Assembly (NCBI GenBank): GCA_003151515.1
Contig: PLXS01000025.1
Coordinates: forward strand, 248,001 to 312,000
Length of the DNA: 64,000 nt
Direction: 5' to 3'
Source of the DNA: Opitutaceae bacterium
GTDB lineage: Bacteria; Verrucomicrobiota; Verrucomicrobiia; Opitutales; Opitutaceae
A program made the position numbers and the translations under genes. A model generated the notes under the pieces. The model was not told the origin of the DNA. It did not search any database and saw only the letters and a program-made list of their open reading frames with translations. Of this stretch, positions 55,627-64,000 are shown one piece after another; the stretch's first letter is position 1, and every line of letters starts with the position of its first letter.

Positions 55627-55668
55627 ACTCCGCTTTAGTCTCCGGTTTACGCGTTAACTTACGCAATT

Positions 55669-57504
55669 ATGAATTCCGAAGCCGTTTCTGCACTCCTAGC
55701 GAAGAATCCCGCCCTGAAGGGCTTCAAGTCCAAGCTGGAGTCCATGAAGACTGGCGCCTACGTGGTGCACAGGAGCTGGGGTTTCGGCCAGATAAAGAGC
55801 TTTGACGACACGACGATGCGGCTGGTCATCGACTTCAAGGGCAAGAAGTCGCACGCCATGGACCCTGCGTTCTGCGCGAACACGATGGAGGTGCTCCCGG
55901 AGACGCACCTGCTGGTCCGCAAGGAGACCGAGCCCAAGAAGATCCAGGAGCTGATCTCGGACAACCCGGTGCAGCTGATCGTGGAGGCGCTGGAGTCCTA
56001 CCCCAACAAGGCGACGACCGCCATCGACCTCGAGATCACGCTTTCCCAGGTCGTCGGGGAGGAGAAGTTCAAGAAATGGTGGGCCGATGCCCGCCGGGCT
56101 GCCGCCAAGGACCCGCGCGTCTCCGTTCCCGAGAAGAAGACCGAGTGCTTCGTGCTTCGCGAGACGCCGATCTCGGCCGAGGACGAGATCTTCGAGCAGT
56201 TCACCTCGACCCGCTCGGCCCGCAGGCGCATCGCCCTGGCCGATGAGTACGGCTCGGCCTCGGCGAACAAGGAGGCGCAGGTGAACCTGGCGGAGGTCCT
56301 CAAGGGCGTCGCAGACGCGGTCAAGGACAGCAACCAGCTTGATGCCTCCGAGCGCCTGTACGGCGCCGCCGTTCGCGACCGCATCGCGAAGCTCGCGGGG
56401 GTCGACCCTTCGACCTACGAGCCCTCCCAGGCGGCGCTCGTCGCCAACCTGCGCGACCTTCCGGCCATCGCGGAGAAGATACCCGTCCAGTTCCAGGGAC
56501 ACTTCCTGGCGCTCATCAAGGAGACCCACCCCATCGAGTGCCGGGACATCGTCTTCAACCTGCTCAAGGTCTCGCAGGGGAAGTTCACGACGGAGTGCAT
56601 CAACTTCCTGGTCGAGAACGGCTACTCCGACGACCTGGCCGCGACCCTAAAGCGCTGGCAGACCGAGCAGAACCTGCGCGCTCCCGTGCTTCTCTGGATC
56701 GTCAAGAACCGCCATTCCAAGAAGTTCGCCAAGCTCCTGAACGACCTCATCACACCGAGGCTGCTGAGCGCCATCTTCTTTGCGATCGACTACGAGGCGC
56801 TCCAGGCGGCCAGCGCCCGGCGCATCCCCCTGGGCGACATCCTGAGCGATGACTCGGAGCTGATCGCCGACCTGCTCTCGACGGCCGATCCGGAGACCGC
56901 GCGCGACCTCGCGAACACGCTGCTCCTCAACCAGGGCTTCGAGGAGCTCACGAAGAAGTCGCTGCTCGCCCGCTTCATCAAGATCTTCCCCAACATCCAG
57001 TCGCTGGTCGCGGCCGATGCGGAGGGCAAGGAGGAGCAGCTGCTCGTCTCCAAGGAGAGCTTCGAGCGCAAGCACGCGGAGTACGACACCATCGTCGCCA
57101 AGAAGATTCCCGAGAACTCGAAGGCCATCGCGGCCGCGAGGGAGCACGGCGACCTGCGCGAGAACTCCGAGTACAAGATGGCCAAGCAGGACCAGGCGAT
57201 ACTCATGGCGCACAAGAGGCAGCTTGAGCGCGACCTGCAGGGCGCCAGGATCACGGACTTCAAGGACGCGACGGCCGAGCAGGTGAGCGTCGGGAGCGTG
57301 GTCGAGGTGCGGGTGGCCTCCGGCGCCACCTCGCGCTACACCATCCTGGGGGCGTGGGACGGCGACCCTGAGCGCCACGTCATCTCCTACAAGACCCCGC
57401 TGGGCGCCGCCCTTCTCGGCAAGCGCCCCGGCGAAACAGCCAAGGTGAAGACCGGGACGAGCGAGGAGTCCTACTCGATAGTAAGCATCACGCCGCTCGG
57501 CTGA
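55669..57504 (+). CDS. greA: GreA-type elongation factor with very long N-terminal extension
   Basis: The last 150 or so of the 611 residues are GreA-like. AREHGDLRENSEY (about 491-503) is the coiled-coil tip that reaches the RNA-polymerase active site, and the C-terminal domain ends GETAKVKTGTSEESY. Ordinary GreA has about 158 residues. The first 60 residues (YVVHRSWGFGQIKSF) resemble a Tudor/CarD-like RNA-polymerase-interaction fold, and the middle about 380 residues are helical without a family I can name. A similar long GreA occurs in Chlamydia. The start ATG lies only 42 bases from rsmB, so promoter and leader must be very short. Confidence 0.92.
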   Translation: MNSEAVSALLAKNPALKGFKSKLESMKTGAYVVHRSWGFGQIKSFDDTTMRLVIDFKGKKSHAMDPAFCANTMEVLPETHLLVRKETEPKKIQELISDNPVQLIVEALESYPNKATTAIDLEITLSQVVGEEKFKKWWADARRAAAKDPRVSVPEKKTECFVLRETPISAEDEIFEQFTSTRSARRRIALADEYGSASANKEAQVNLAEVLKGVADAVKDSNQLDASERLYGAAVRDRIAKLAGVDPSTYEPSQAALVANLRDLPAIAEKIPVQFQGHFLALIKETHPIECRDIVFNLLKVSQGKFTTECINFLVENGYSDDLAATLKRWQTEQNLRAPVLLWIVKNRHSKKFAKLLNDLITPRLLSAIFFAIDYEALQAASARRIPLGDILSDDSELIADLLSTADPETARDLANTLLLNQGFEELTKKSLLARFIKIFPNIQSLVAADAEGKEEQLLVSKESFERKHAEYDTIVAKKIPENSKAIAAAREHGDLRENSEYKMAKQDQAILMAHKRQLERDLQGARITDFKDATAEQVSVGSVVEVRVASGATSRYTILGAWDGDPERHVISYKTPLGAALLGKRPGETAKVKTGTSEESYSIVSITPLG

Positions 57505-57569
57505 GCGCGGCGCGGGGCGGGCTTCCGTCGTTGCCTTGGCGCAGGAAAACGCCACCCTCGGCTGAAAGC

Positions 57570-58502
57570 GTGAACGCCTCCTGGGACACCCTGAAGATCC
57601 TCTCCGACCCGACCCGCCTGCGCATCCTGGCGCTGCTCATGCGGGAGGAGCTCTCGGTGGCGGAGCTCCAGGAGATCCTGGGCATGGGCCAGTCGCGCAT
57701 ATCCTCGCAGCTCGCCCTGCTGCGCCAGGCGAGCCTCGTCGTCGACCGGCGCGACGGCAAGAAGGCCTTCTACTCGCTGCGCACCGACCTGCCCCAGCGC
57801 CAGGTGGCGCTGCTCAAGGCCGCCGTCGACAGCGTCGCGGGCGTCGACATCCTGGCCGAGGACGCGAGGCACCTGGAGCGAGTGCTCGCCAAGCGCCGCC
57901 GCGTCTCCGAGCAGTACTTCAACCTGATCGCCGGAAGGCTCGGGCGCAACCACTGCCCGGGGCGCTCCTGGGAGGCTATCGGCCGCCTTGCCCTGCGCCT
58001 CGTCCCGAACATCGACGTCGCCGACCTCGGGGCCGGCGAGGGCCTGATCTCGCAGCTGCTCGCCCGCAACGCAAAGCAGGTGTGGTGCATCGACAACTCG
58101 CCGCGCATGGTCGAGGTCGGCACCGAGCTCGCCAGGAAGAACGACCTTGCGAACCTCACCTACAGGCTTGGCGACATCGAGCAGGTGCCCCTTCCCGACG
58201 CGAGCGTCGACCTGGCCATCCTGAGCCAGGCGCTGCACCACGCCCGCCACCCGCAGAGAGCGGTCGACGAGGCCTACCGGATACTCAGGCCCGGCGGCCA
58301 GCTCCTCGTCCTCGACCTGGCCGAGCACAGCTTCGAGAAGGCCAGGGACCTCTATGCGGACCTCTGGCTGGGCTTCAAGGAGAGCACGCTGGACGCGTTC
58401 CTGAAGAAGGCGAAGTTCGTCAAGGTCGAGGTTACGCCTGTCGCCAGGGAGTCGGTGGAGCCGCATTTCCAGACGCTGCTGGCGAGCGGCACCAAGGCCT
58501 AG
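57570..58502 (+). CDS. ArsR-family regulator fused to SAM methyltransferase
   Basis: The 310 residues combine an N-terminal winged-helix ArsR domain (ILSDPTRLRILALL, then GMGQSRISSQLALL as recognition helix) with a class I methyltransferase (VADLGAGEGLISQLL, LSQALHHARHP, LRPGGQLLVLDL). No cysteine metal site of the ArsR/SmtB kind is visible. Such fusions are common in Verrucomicrobia and Proteobacteria and are often near methionine-cycle genes; none is seen here. I chose GTG 57570; a TTG at 57531 would add 13 residues. Its own promoter or read-through from greA is possible. Confidence 0.88.
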   Translation: MNASWDTLKILSDPTRLRILALLMREELSVAELQEILGMGQSRISSQLALLRQASLVVDRRDGKKAFYSLRTDLPQRQVALLKAAVDSVAGVDILAEDARHLERVLAKRRRVSEQYFNLIAGRLGRNHCPGRSWEAIGRLALRLVPNIDVADLGAGEGLISQLLARNAKQVWCIDNSPRMVEVGTELARKNDLANLTYRLGDIEQVPLPDASVDLAILSQALHHARHPQRAVDEAYRILRPGGQLLVLDLAEHSFEKARDLYADLWLGFKESTLDAFLKKAKFVKVEVTPVARESVEPHFQTLLASGTKA

Positions 58503-58521
58503 GCGCGCGGGCCGCCCCCGC

Positions 58522-60291
58522 TTACTCGATCATGACCCGGGAGCGGTGGAAGCGGTCGCAGACCGTGAAGATCTCCTTCGCTGATCCCAGTCCCAGCGCC
58601 TCCTGCGCCAGCTGGCGGGCGTCCGCCATCTTCATGGCGCGCACGAGGAACTTTACAGCCGGGATAGCGGGAGGCGACATGCTGAGGGAGTCTACGCCAA
58701 GGCCCAGCAGGAGCGCCGCGTAAAGCGGGTCGCCCGCCATCTCGCCGCAGACCCCCACGGGCACGCCCAGGCGGTGCGCGTCCTCAACGATCCGCTTCAG
58801 GGTGCGGATGACGGCGGGGTGCGCGGGCTCGTAGAGGTGCGCGATGCGGTCGTTGCCCCGGTCAATCGCGAGCATGTACTGGATCAGGTCGTTCGTCCCG
58901 ATGCTGAAGAAGGTGCACTGCTTCTGCAGGAGGTCCACGGTCGCGGCGGCGCTCGGGATCTCGATCATCGCCCCAACCTCCACCTTCTCGTCGAACGCCT
59001 GGCCGCGGGCCTTAAGCTCCGCCTTGCACTCGTCGAGGACCGCGTTCGCGCGCACAAGCTCGTCCGCGCCGCTGATCATCGGGTACATGATCTTCGCCTT
59101 GCCGAAGGAGCTCGCGAGCAGGACGGCGCGCAGCTGGTCCTTGAACAGCCCCGGGTTGTCCAGGCAGAAGCGGATGGCCCTGTACCCCATGAACGGGTTG
59201 TCCTCCTTGGGGAACATGTTGGGGTTCGACTCCATGGGCTTGTCGCCCCCGAGGTCCAGCGTGCGGATGATGACCGGGTTCGGGGCGGCCCCCTCGACGA
59301 CGGCCTTGTACGCCAGGAACTGCTCCTGCTCGGTCGGGATGCGCGAGGTGTTGAGGAAGAGGTACTCCGTGCGGAAGAGCCCGATCCCCTGGGCGTAGAA
59401 CTGCTTCACCTCGGCCACCTCCTCGACCTTCTCGATGTTGGCCATCAGCGTGACCGCAACGCCGTCCGCCGTGACTGCCTCCTGGCGGTTCGCCTCGAGG
59501 AGCCGGCTCTGGAACGACTTCTTCTGGGACTGGATCTTGCCGTAGCGAAAGAGCGTGTTCTCGGACGGGTGAAGGATGACGAGCCCCTCGTACCCGTCCA
59601 CCAGGGCCCAGTCGCCCGTCTTCACGCGCTTGGTGAGGTCGCGCACCCCGACGACCGCGGGGACCTGCATCGAGCGGGCGACGATGACGGCGTGGCTCGT
59701 CTTGCTGCCCGAGTCCGTCACGATCGCAAGGCCCGACCCTCGGTCTATCCCCGCCGAATCGGACGGCGATAGGTCGTTCGCGACGACGATTCGCCGCTCC
59801 ACGAGCCGGCTCAGGCTGTTCTCGGCCTGCCCGAGCAGGTTCTGCAGGACGCGCTGCGCGACGTCGCGGATGTCGGCCGCCCTCTCCCTCAGGTACTCGT
59901 CGTCGATCTCGGAGAAAGCCTGGATGTAGCGCTTGGAGACGGCGCTGAAGCAGGTCTCGATGTTGCGCCCCGTGGTCTCAAACTCCCGGATGGTCTCCGA
60001 TATGAGCGCCTGGTCCTCGAGGACCAGGAGGTGGGCGTCAAAGATGTCGGCCTCGTCCTTGCCAAGGCTCTTCTCGACGTCGGCCTGGATCTTGGAGATC
60101 TGCTGGCGCGTGACCAGAAGCGCCTTGTCGAAGCGCGATATCTCGTCGATGCGCTTGTCGGGGTCGACCTGGTACGAGGGGATCGCGATGTCGCTCTGGA
60201 CGTAGACGAAGATCTGGCCATAGGCGATCCCCTGCGAGGCAGAGATGCCTTGCACGGTGACTTCTTCCTTGGTGCTCTGCTCCGCGGACAT
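58522..60291 (-). CDS. ptsI: Phosphoenolpyruvate-protein phosphotransferase (Enzyme I)
   Basis: Enzyme I passes phosphate from PEP to HPr. The 589 residues show the N-terminal domain with the phospho-His in GSKTSHAVIVARS (about residue 203), the PEP-site GLFRTEYLF and LGGDKP, EIPSAAATVD and the C-terminal CGEMAGDPLY with the active-site Cys. No ptsH or sugar-specific EII gene is adjacent, which may mean a regulatory PTS. It converges on the ArsR-methyltransferase gene with a 19-base gap. Confidence 0.95.
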   Translation of the reverse strand: MSAEQSTKEEVTVQGISASQGIAYGQIFVYVQSDIAIPSYQVDPDKRIDEISRFDKALLVTRQQISKIQADVEKSLGKDEADIFDAHLLVLEDQALISETIREFETTGRNIETCFSAVSKRYIQAFSEIDDEYLRERAADIRDVAQRVLQNLLGQAENSLSRLVERRIVVANDLSPSDSAGIDRGSGLAIVTDSGSKTSHAVIVARSMQVPAVVGVRDLTKRVKTGDWALVDGYEGLVILHPSENTLFRYGKIQSQKKSFQSRLLEANRQEAVTADGVAVTLMANIEKVEEVAEVKQFYAQGIGLFRTEYLFLNTSRIPTEQEQFLAYKAVVEGAAPNPVIIRTLDLGGDKPMESNPNMFPKEDNPFMGYRAIRFCLDNPGLFKDQLRAVLLASSFGKAKIMYPMISGADELVRANAVLDECKAELKARGQAFDEKVEVGAMIEIPSAAATVDLLQKQCTFFSIGTNDLIQYMLAIDRGNDRIAHLYEPAHPAVIRTLKRIVEDAHRLGVPVGVCGEMAGDPLYAALLLGLGVDSLSMSPPAIPAVKFLVRAMKMADARQLAQEALGLGSAKEIFTVCDRFHRSRVMIE

Positions 60292-60402
60292 TGCAAAGGC
60301 GCCAACACCTAGGGGGGCAGAGTTGGCGTAACATGATGATAACGTGCCCGCCCGGGGCCGCGGTCAATGCGATTTACCGCGCAGGAACACGCGGTCCCGC
60401 GG

Positions 60403-61287
60403 TCAGGCTATGCGGGTTTCCAGGACGAACGCCGAGCGGCCCCAGGAATCCCTGATCGCCGCCTCGATGGGCCCGGCGTCGGCGCCCTCGGCGAGGATGG
60501 CGTAGCACGCGCTGCCGCTGCCGCTCATGAGGGCGCGGACGCCGAAGCGCTCCCGCAGCAGGCCCAAGAGGACCGGTATCGCGGGGTACTTAGCGAAGGC
60601 CGGCCGCTCCATCGAATTGAAGAGGAGGTCCTCCAGGGGGGCCTGCGGCCGCGCGATCCAGTCGGCAAGGCGCGCCTCGGCGCTCTCCGCCGGGACGTAG
60701 CCCCGGGGCGCCTGGGCGGCCAGGGCCGCGTAGGCCCACGGCGTCGAGATGGGGAATGCGGGCTTGAAAAGGAGGATCCTCGCGCCGCTGATGCGCCGCG
60801 ACGCGCTGTCCGCGAGCCGTTCCACGCGCTCGCCGCGCCCGCGCATGAGCGCGGGCCCGCCCGCGAGGAAGAGCGCGCAGTCGGAGCCGACGGCCGCGGC
60901 GACCCGGGCGAGGGAGGGGCCGTCCAGGGGAGAGCCGGCGCCCGCGTTCAGGGCGACCAGGGCGCTCACGGCGTCGCTGCTCGCCCCGCCCAGGCCCGCG
61001 CCCATGGGTATGCGCTTCGCGATCGAGAAGGCCGCCCCGCCCCGCCACCCGGCGGCCGCGGCAAAGGCCGCCGCCGCCCTGGCGACCAGGTTCGAGGGGC
61101 CGGCCGGAACCGCCGGATCGTCGCAGGTGACCGTGGACGGCGTGCCGGCCATCTCCATGGTCACCGTGTCCCCCCAGGCGAGCGGCGCCGCCACCGAGAC
61201 AATGTCGTGGAAGCCGTCCGGGCGGCGCCCGGTGACGGCGAGGAAGAGGTTGACCTTCGCGGGGGCCTTGAGGCTTGTCGGGGGCAC
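60403..61287 (-). CDS. ispE: 4-diphosphocytidyl-2-C-methyl-D-erythritol kinase
   Basis: IspE phosphorylates CDP-methylerythritol in the MEP isoprenoid pathway. It is a GHMP kinase of 294 residues: LKAPAKVNLFL at the start, PMGAGLGGASSDA for ATP binding and MSGSGSACYAI near the end. The start is GTG 61287. It is divergent from ispD with about 110 bases between, so three MEP genes share one promoter region. ptsI follows 111 bases downstream. Confidence 0.94.
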   Translation of the reverse strand: MPPTSLKAPAKVNLFLAVTGRRPDGFHDIVSVAAPLAWGDTVTMEMAGTPSTVTCDDPAVPAGPSNLVARAAAAFAAAAGWRGGAAFSIAKRIPMGAGLGGASSDAVSALVALNAGAGSPLDGPSLARVAAAVGSDCALFLAGGPALMRGRGERVERLADSASRRISGARILLFKPAFPISTPWAYAALAAQAPRGYVPAESAEARLADWIARPQAPLEDLLFNSMERPAFAKYPAIPVLLGLLRERFGVRALMSGSGSACYAILAEGADAGPIEAAIRDSWGRSAFVLETRIA

Positions 61288-61318
61288 GGCGGGGGCATCG
61301 TCGCAAATATTTCACGCC

Positions 61319-61342
61319 GCGCCACGATTTTCCGTGTGGCGC
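61319..61342. promoter_or_regulatory. Inverted repeat in the ispE/ispD divergent region
   Basis: Seven-base arms GCGCCAC (61319-61325) and GTGGCGC (61336-61342) are exact inverted repeats ten bases apart, in the middle of the roughly 110-base gap between two divergent genes. This is a fair position for an operator, but no regulator is known to me and such arms can arise by chance in GC-rich DNA. Confidence 0.35.
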
Positions 61343-61397
61343 TCCGCCCCGGCCCGGGTTAACCTCACCATCCCCTAGAGAAAGACCAAGACGCACC

Positions 61398-62075
61398 ATG
61401 TCGCGCACCGCAGCAATCCTCCTGGCCGCCGGATCGGGCAAGCGAATGGCGGGAGCCGTTCCCGACAAGGTGCTTGCGACGGTCGCCGGCATGCCCGTCT
61501 TCGCGCACTGCGCCGCCGCTTTCGCGGCGAGCGGCGTGGCTGACCTTTATGTGGTCGTGTACCGCGACTTCGCCCAGATGACCACGCTTTCGGCATTCGC
61601 CCCGACGCCCTCCCATCTCGTGCGCGGCGGCCGCAAGCGCCAGGACTCGGTCGCCGCGGCGCTCGCGGCCCTGCCCGGCGACATCGCCTACGTGTTCATC
61701 CATGACTGCGCCCGGCCCCTCATTAGCCCCGAGCAGCTCGTCGCCCTCCACAAGATCGTGCGCAGGGAGGGCGCCGTGGTCCTCGCCCACCGCGTGACCG
61801 ACACCATCAAGGAGCACCGGGGAAACGGCAGGCTTCGCACGGTCGACCGCTCGAGGCTCTGGGCCATGGAGACGCCGCAGGTCTTCTCCCGCGCCCTCAT
61901 CGACCGCGCCTACGCCAGGGCCATGTCCCGCGGCGTCCTGGTGACCGACGATGCGGCGGCCGTCGAGGCGCTCGGCCGGCCGATCGCGCTGCTCGAAAAC
62001 ACGCAGCCCAACGTCAAGCTGACGACCCCGCAGGACCTGGCCTACCTCGAGTTCCTGCTGGCCGGCCGGGGCTAG
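61398..62075 (+). CDS. ispD: 2-C-methyl-D-erythritol 4-phosphate cytidylyltransferase
   Basis: IspD couples MEP to CTP. The 225 residues contain ILLAAGSGKRMAG, RKRQDSVAAAL, IHDCARPLIS and VTDDAAAVE, all standard, and the length is normal. I chose ATG 61398; the frame is open upstream but the translation is not homologous. It is followed 19 bases later by ispF. Confidence 0.95.
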   Translation: MSRTAAILLAAGSGKRMAGAVPDKVLATVAGMPVFAHCAAAFAASGVADLYVVVYRDFAQMTTLSAFAPTPSHLVRGGRKRQDSVAAALAALPGDIAYVFIHDCARPLISPEQLVALHKIVRREGAVVLAHRVTDTIKEHRGNGRLRTVDRSRLWAMETPQVFSRALIDRAYARAMSRGVLVTDDAAAVEALGRPIALLENTQPNVKLTTPQDLAYLEFLLAGRG

Positions 62076-62094
62076 GGGCGACCGAAGGCCTCCC

Positions 62095-62574
62095 ATGCCC
62101 ATGAGAATCGGCCACGGCTACGACATCCACCGCACGGTCACGGGCCGCCCGCTCGTCCTTGGGGGGGTCCGGTTCGACTCGCCTTTCGGCCTGGAAGGCC
62201 ACAGCGACGCCGACTGCGTCACCCACGCGGTGTGCGACGCCTTCCTCGGGGCGGCGGGCCTGCCGGACATCGGCAACTTCTTCCCGGACACGGACCCGAC
62301 GTGGAAGGGCGCGGACTCCCAGGTGCTCCTCAGGCGGGTCGTGCAGGTCCTGCGCGAGAACGGCTGGAAGCCGGTCAACATTGACGCGACCGTCATCGCG
62401 GAGGCCCCCCGCATCTCGGGCAGGATCGCAGACATGAAGGCGGCGCTAGCCGCGTCAACCGGGCTCGCGTCGGGCTGCGTGGGGCTCAAGGCGACGACCA
62501 ACGAGAAGATGGACGATATAGGGCGCGGCCACGCCATCGCGGCCCACGCCGTGGCGCTCATCGAGAGGATATGA
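62095..62574 (+). CDS. ispF: 2-C-methyl-D-erythritol 2,4-cyclodiphosphate synthase
   Basis: IspF cyclises the product of IspE. A 159-residue protein with the metal site GHGYDIHR, the EGHSDADCVTHAVCDA block and ATTNEKMDDIGR. The stop overlaps the ATG of the peptide-binding lipoprotein gene by four bases, so the latter is translated with ispF, an unexpected pairing. Confidence 0.96.
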   Translation: MPMRIGHGYDIHRTVTGRPLVLGGVRFDSPFGLEGHSDADCVTHAVCDAFLGAAGLPDIGNFFPDTDPTWKGADSQVLLRRVVQVLRENGWKPVNIDATVIAEAPRISGRIADMKAALAASTGLASGCVGLKATTNEKMDDIGRGHAIAAHAVALIERI

Positions 62575-64000
62575 AGCTTCGTCCGGCCGCGCACCTCGCG
62601 CTGCTCGCGGCCTGCGCAGCCCTCGCGGGGTGCTCGCGCGGCGGCTCGAACGTTCGCTCGGGCGATGCGACCCAGACCCTCCACCGCGGGATCGGCCCCG
62701 ACCTCGCGGACCTGGACCCGCAGCTGGCGACCCACACGGCGGACTACGGCGTGCTTTCGGCGCTCTTTGAGGGCCTTGTGGCCGAGGATCCGGTCGACCT
62801 GCACCCGGTGCCCGGCGTCGCCGAACGCTGGCAGGTGTCGGCCGACGGCCTCACGTACACGTTCTACCTGAGGGCCGACGCGCGCTGGTCGGACGGGAAT
62901 CCGGTCACGGCGGGCGACTTCATAGCCTCGTGGCGGCGGATCCTGACCCCTTCGTTCGGTGCGACGACCGCGGCAGACCTCTACATCATCCAGGGGGCCG
63001 AGGCCTTCAACCGCGGCGACGGGCCATTTGAGCAGGTGGGCCTGCGCTCCCCGGACGCCCGCACGCTGCGAGTCTCCCTGGAGCACGCCGCGCCGTGGTT
63101 CCTCTCGGTCCTGGACAGCCCGCCCTGGATGCCCGTGCCGGTCTCCACGATCGCAAAGTACGGCGACAGCGCGACCCGGGGCAACCCCTGGGCCGCCCCG
63201 GGGCGCTTCGTCGGCAACGGCCCCTTCGTCCTTGATTCGTGGCACCGCGGACAGGACATCCTGGTCAGCCGCTCACCGACCTACTGGGACCGGGCCAGCG
63301 TGCGCTTAAGCGCGATCCGCTTCCACGCGTTCGAGTCCATAGACGCCGAGGAGCGGGCGTTCCGCGCCGGGCAGCTCCACGTGACGGAGGCCATGCCGCC
63401 GGAGAGGATCGACGCCTACCGCAGGGACGCGCCGAGGCTCCTGCGGATCGACCCACTGCTCGGCACGTACTTCATCCGCGTTAACGTCCGGCGCCCGGGG
63501 CTCAACGACTCGCGCATACGCCTGGCGCTCGCCCTTGCCATTGACCGCACGGCGATTGTCGAGAAGGTGCTTCGCGCCGGCCAGAGGCCCGCCTACTCGT
63601 TCACGCCACCGGGCATGGGCGGCTACTCGCCCGAGCCCGTCCAGCGCCTCGACGCAGACGGCGCGCGCCGACTCCTCGCCGAGGCCGGCCAGGCCGGCGG
63701 CGGGCGCCTGCCCGCGTTCACCCTCATGTACAACAACTCGGACGTCCACCGCGTCGTGGCGGAGGCCCTCCAGGAGATGTGGAGGCGCGAGCTCGGGGTG
63801 CAGGTGCAGATCTACAACCAGGAGCTCAAGGGCACGCTCGAGGCGCGAAGGACCGGAAACTACGACATGCTCCTGTCCTCATGGATCGCCGACTACGAGG
63901 ACCCGTCCGCCTTCCTCGACATCTGGCGCGGCGACGACGCGGACAACTTCACGGGCTGGTCGAGCGCCGCCTACGACACGCTGCTCTTCTCGGCGGCCCG
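62571..64000 (+). CDS. Oligopeptide-binding lipoprotein (SBP family 5), C-terminus beyond the edge
   Basis: At least 476 codons are in the window; the gene runs off the right edge. The signal peptide ends in LAGC, a lipobox. The start of the mature protein (GIGPDLADLDPQLATH) and YTFYLRADARWSDGNPVTAGDF are the hallmarks of OppA-like family-5 solute-binding proteins of peptide ABC importers, as are GNGPFVLDSW and LALALAIDR. The permease genes should lie further right. Confidence 0.92.
   Translation, partial: MKLRPAAHLALLAACAALAGCSRGGSNVRSGDATQTLHRGIGPDLADLDPQLATHTADYGVLSALFEGLVAEDPVDLHPVPGVAERWQVSADGLTYTFYLRADARWSDGNPVTAGDFIASWRRILTPSFGATTAADLYIIQGAEAFNRGDGPFEQVGLRSPDARTLRVSLEHAAPWFLSVLDSPPWMPVPVSTIAKYGDSATRGNPWAAPGRFVGNGPFVLDSWHRGQDILVSRSPTYWDRASVRLSAIRFHAFESIDAEERAFRAGQLHVTEAMPPERIDAYRRDAPRLLRIDPLLGTYFIRVNVRRPGLNDSRIRLALALAIDRTAIVEKVLRAGQRPAYSFTPPGMGGYSPEPVQRLDADGARRLLAEAGQAGGGRLPAFTLMYNNSDVHRVVAEALQEMWRRELGVQVQIYNQELKGTLEARRTGNYDMLLSSWIADYEDPSAFLDIWRGDDADNFTGWSSAAYDTLLFSAA

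Noticed and set aside
1-64000. CRISPR array, prophage, insertion sequence or rRNA operon
   Set aside because: No regularly spaced direct repeats, transposase, integrase, terminal inverted repeats or rRNA sequence were seen.

Overview
The window is GC-rich, gene-dense chromosomal DNA, most likely from a member of the Verrucomicrobiota, class Opitutae (Opitutaceae-like). The best marker is a GreA-type elongation factor carrying a very long N-terminal extension (55669-57504), an arrangement I know from the Chlamydiae/Verrucomicrobia lineage. The ArsR-methyltransferase fusion, the DUF5060 glycoside hydrolase and the style of the surface-polysaccharide genes fit the same group. I see no transposase, integrase, CRISPR array, rRNA or tRNA.

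Region 1 (1 to about 22.8 kb) is a surface-polysaccharide locus. It holds GT2 and GT4 glycosyltransferases, two nucleotide-sugar epimerases of the CDP-paratose/tyvelose type, RmlA, RmlB and an RmlD-like reductase (no RmlC here), a SAM methyltransferase, and six large polytopic membrane proteins of the GT-C, YfhO or DUF2142 kind. Most genes on the + strand from 3.2 to 14.5 kb are nearly contiguous.

Region 2 (22.9-32.5 kb) is the most interesting part: a probable specialised-lipid locus. A serine-palmitoyltransferase-like alpha-oxoamine synthase on + faces a tight minus-strand operon encoding an ACP-dehydratase fusion, a ketoacyl-ACP synthase, a classical SDR, an MGDG-synthase-like GT28 glycosyltransferase and two GT4 enzymes. 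A GT4 plus a YbgC-type thioesterase are transcribed divergently from the fusion gene. I infer a glycosylated sphingoid or other amino-lipid product.

Region 3 (32.6-40.2 kb) looks like a uronate-use module: a secreted DUF5060 glycoside hydrolase, glucuronate isomerase (UxaC), an SDR likely to act as fructuronate/mannonate oxidoreductase, an ExuT-like transporter and an Ldh2-family dehydrogenase. UxuA and KdgK are not in the window.

Region 4 (40.2-64 kb) is mostly housekeeping: an FKBP isomerase-AroK-QueG operon; a + strand run with a LOG-domain protein, PurD, a LMW phosphatase, GlyA, an MFS transporter and a retropepsin-like protease with PDZ domain; a broken tautomerase gene; RsmB divergent from the long GreA; the ArsR-methyltransferase; PtsI; and the MEP isoprenoid genes ispE, ispD and ispF followed by an oligopeptide-binding lipoprotein that runs off the right edge. 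Several starts rest on GTG, TTG or, for aroK, an apparent CTG codon.
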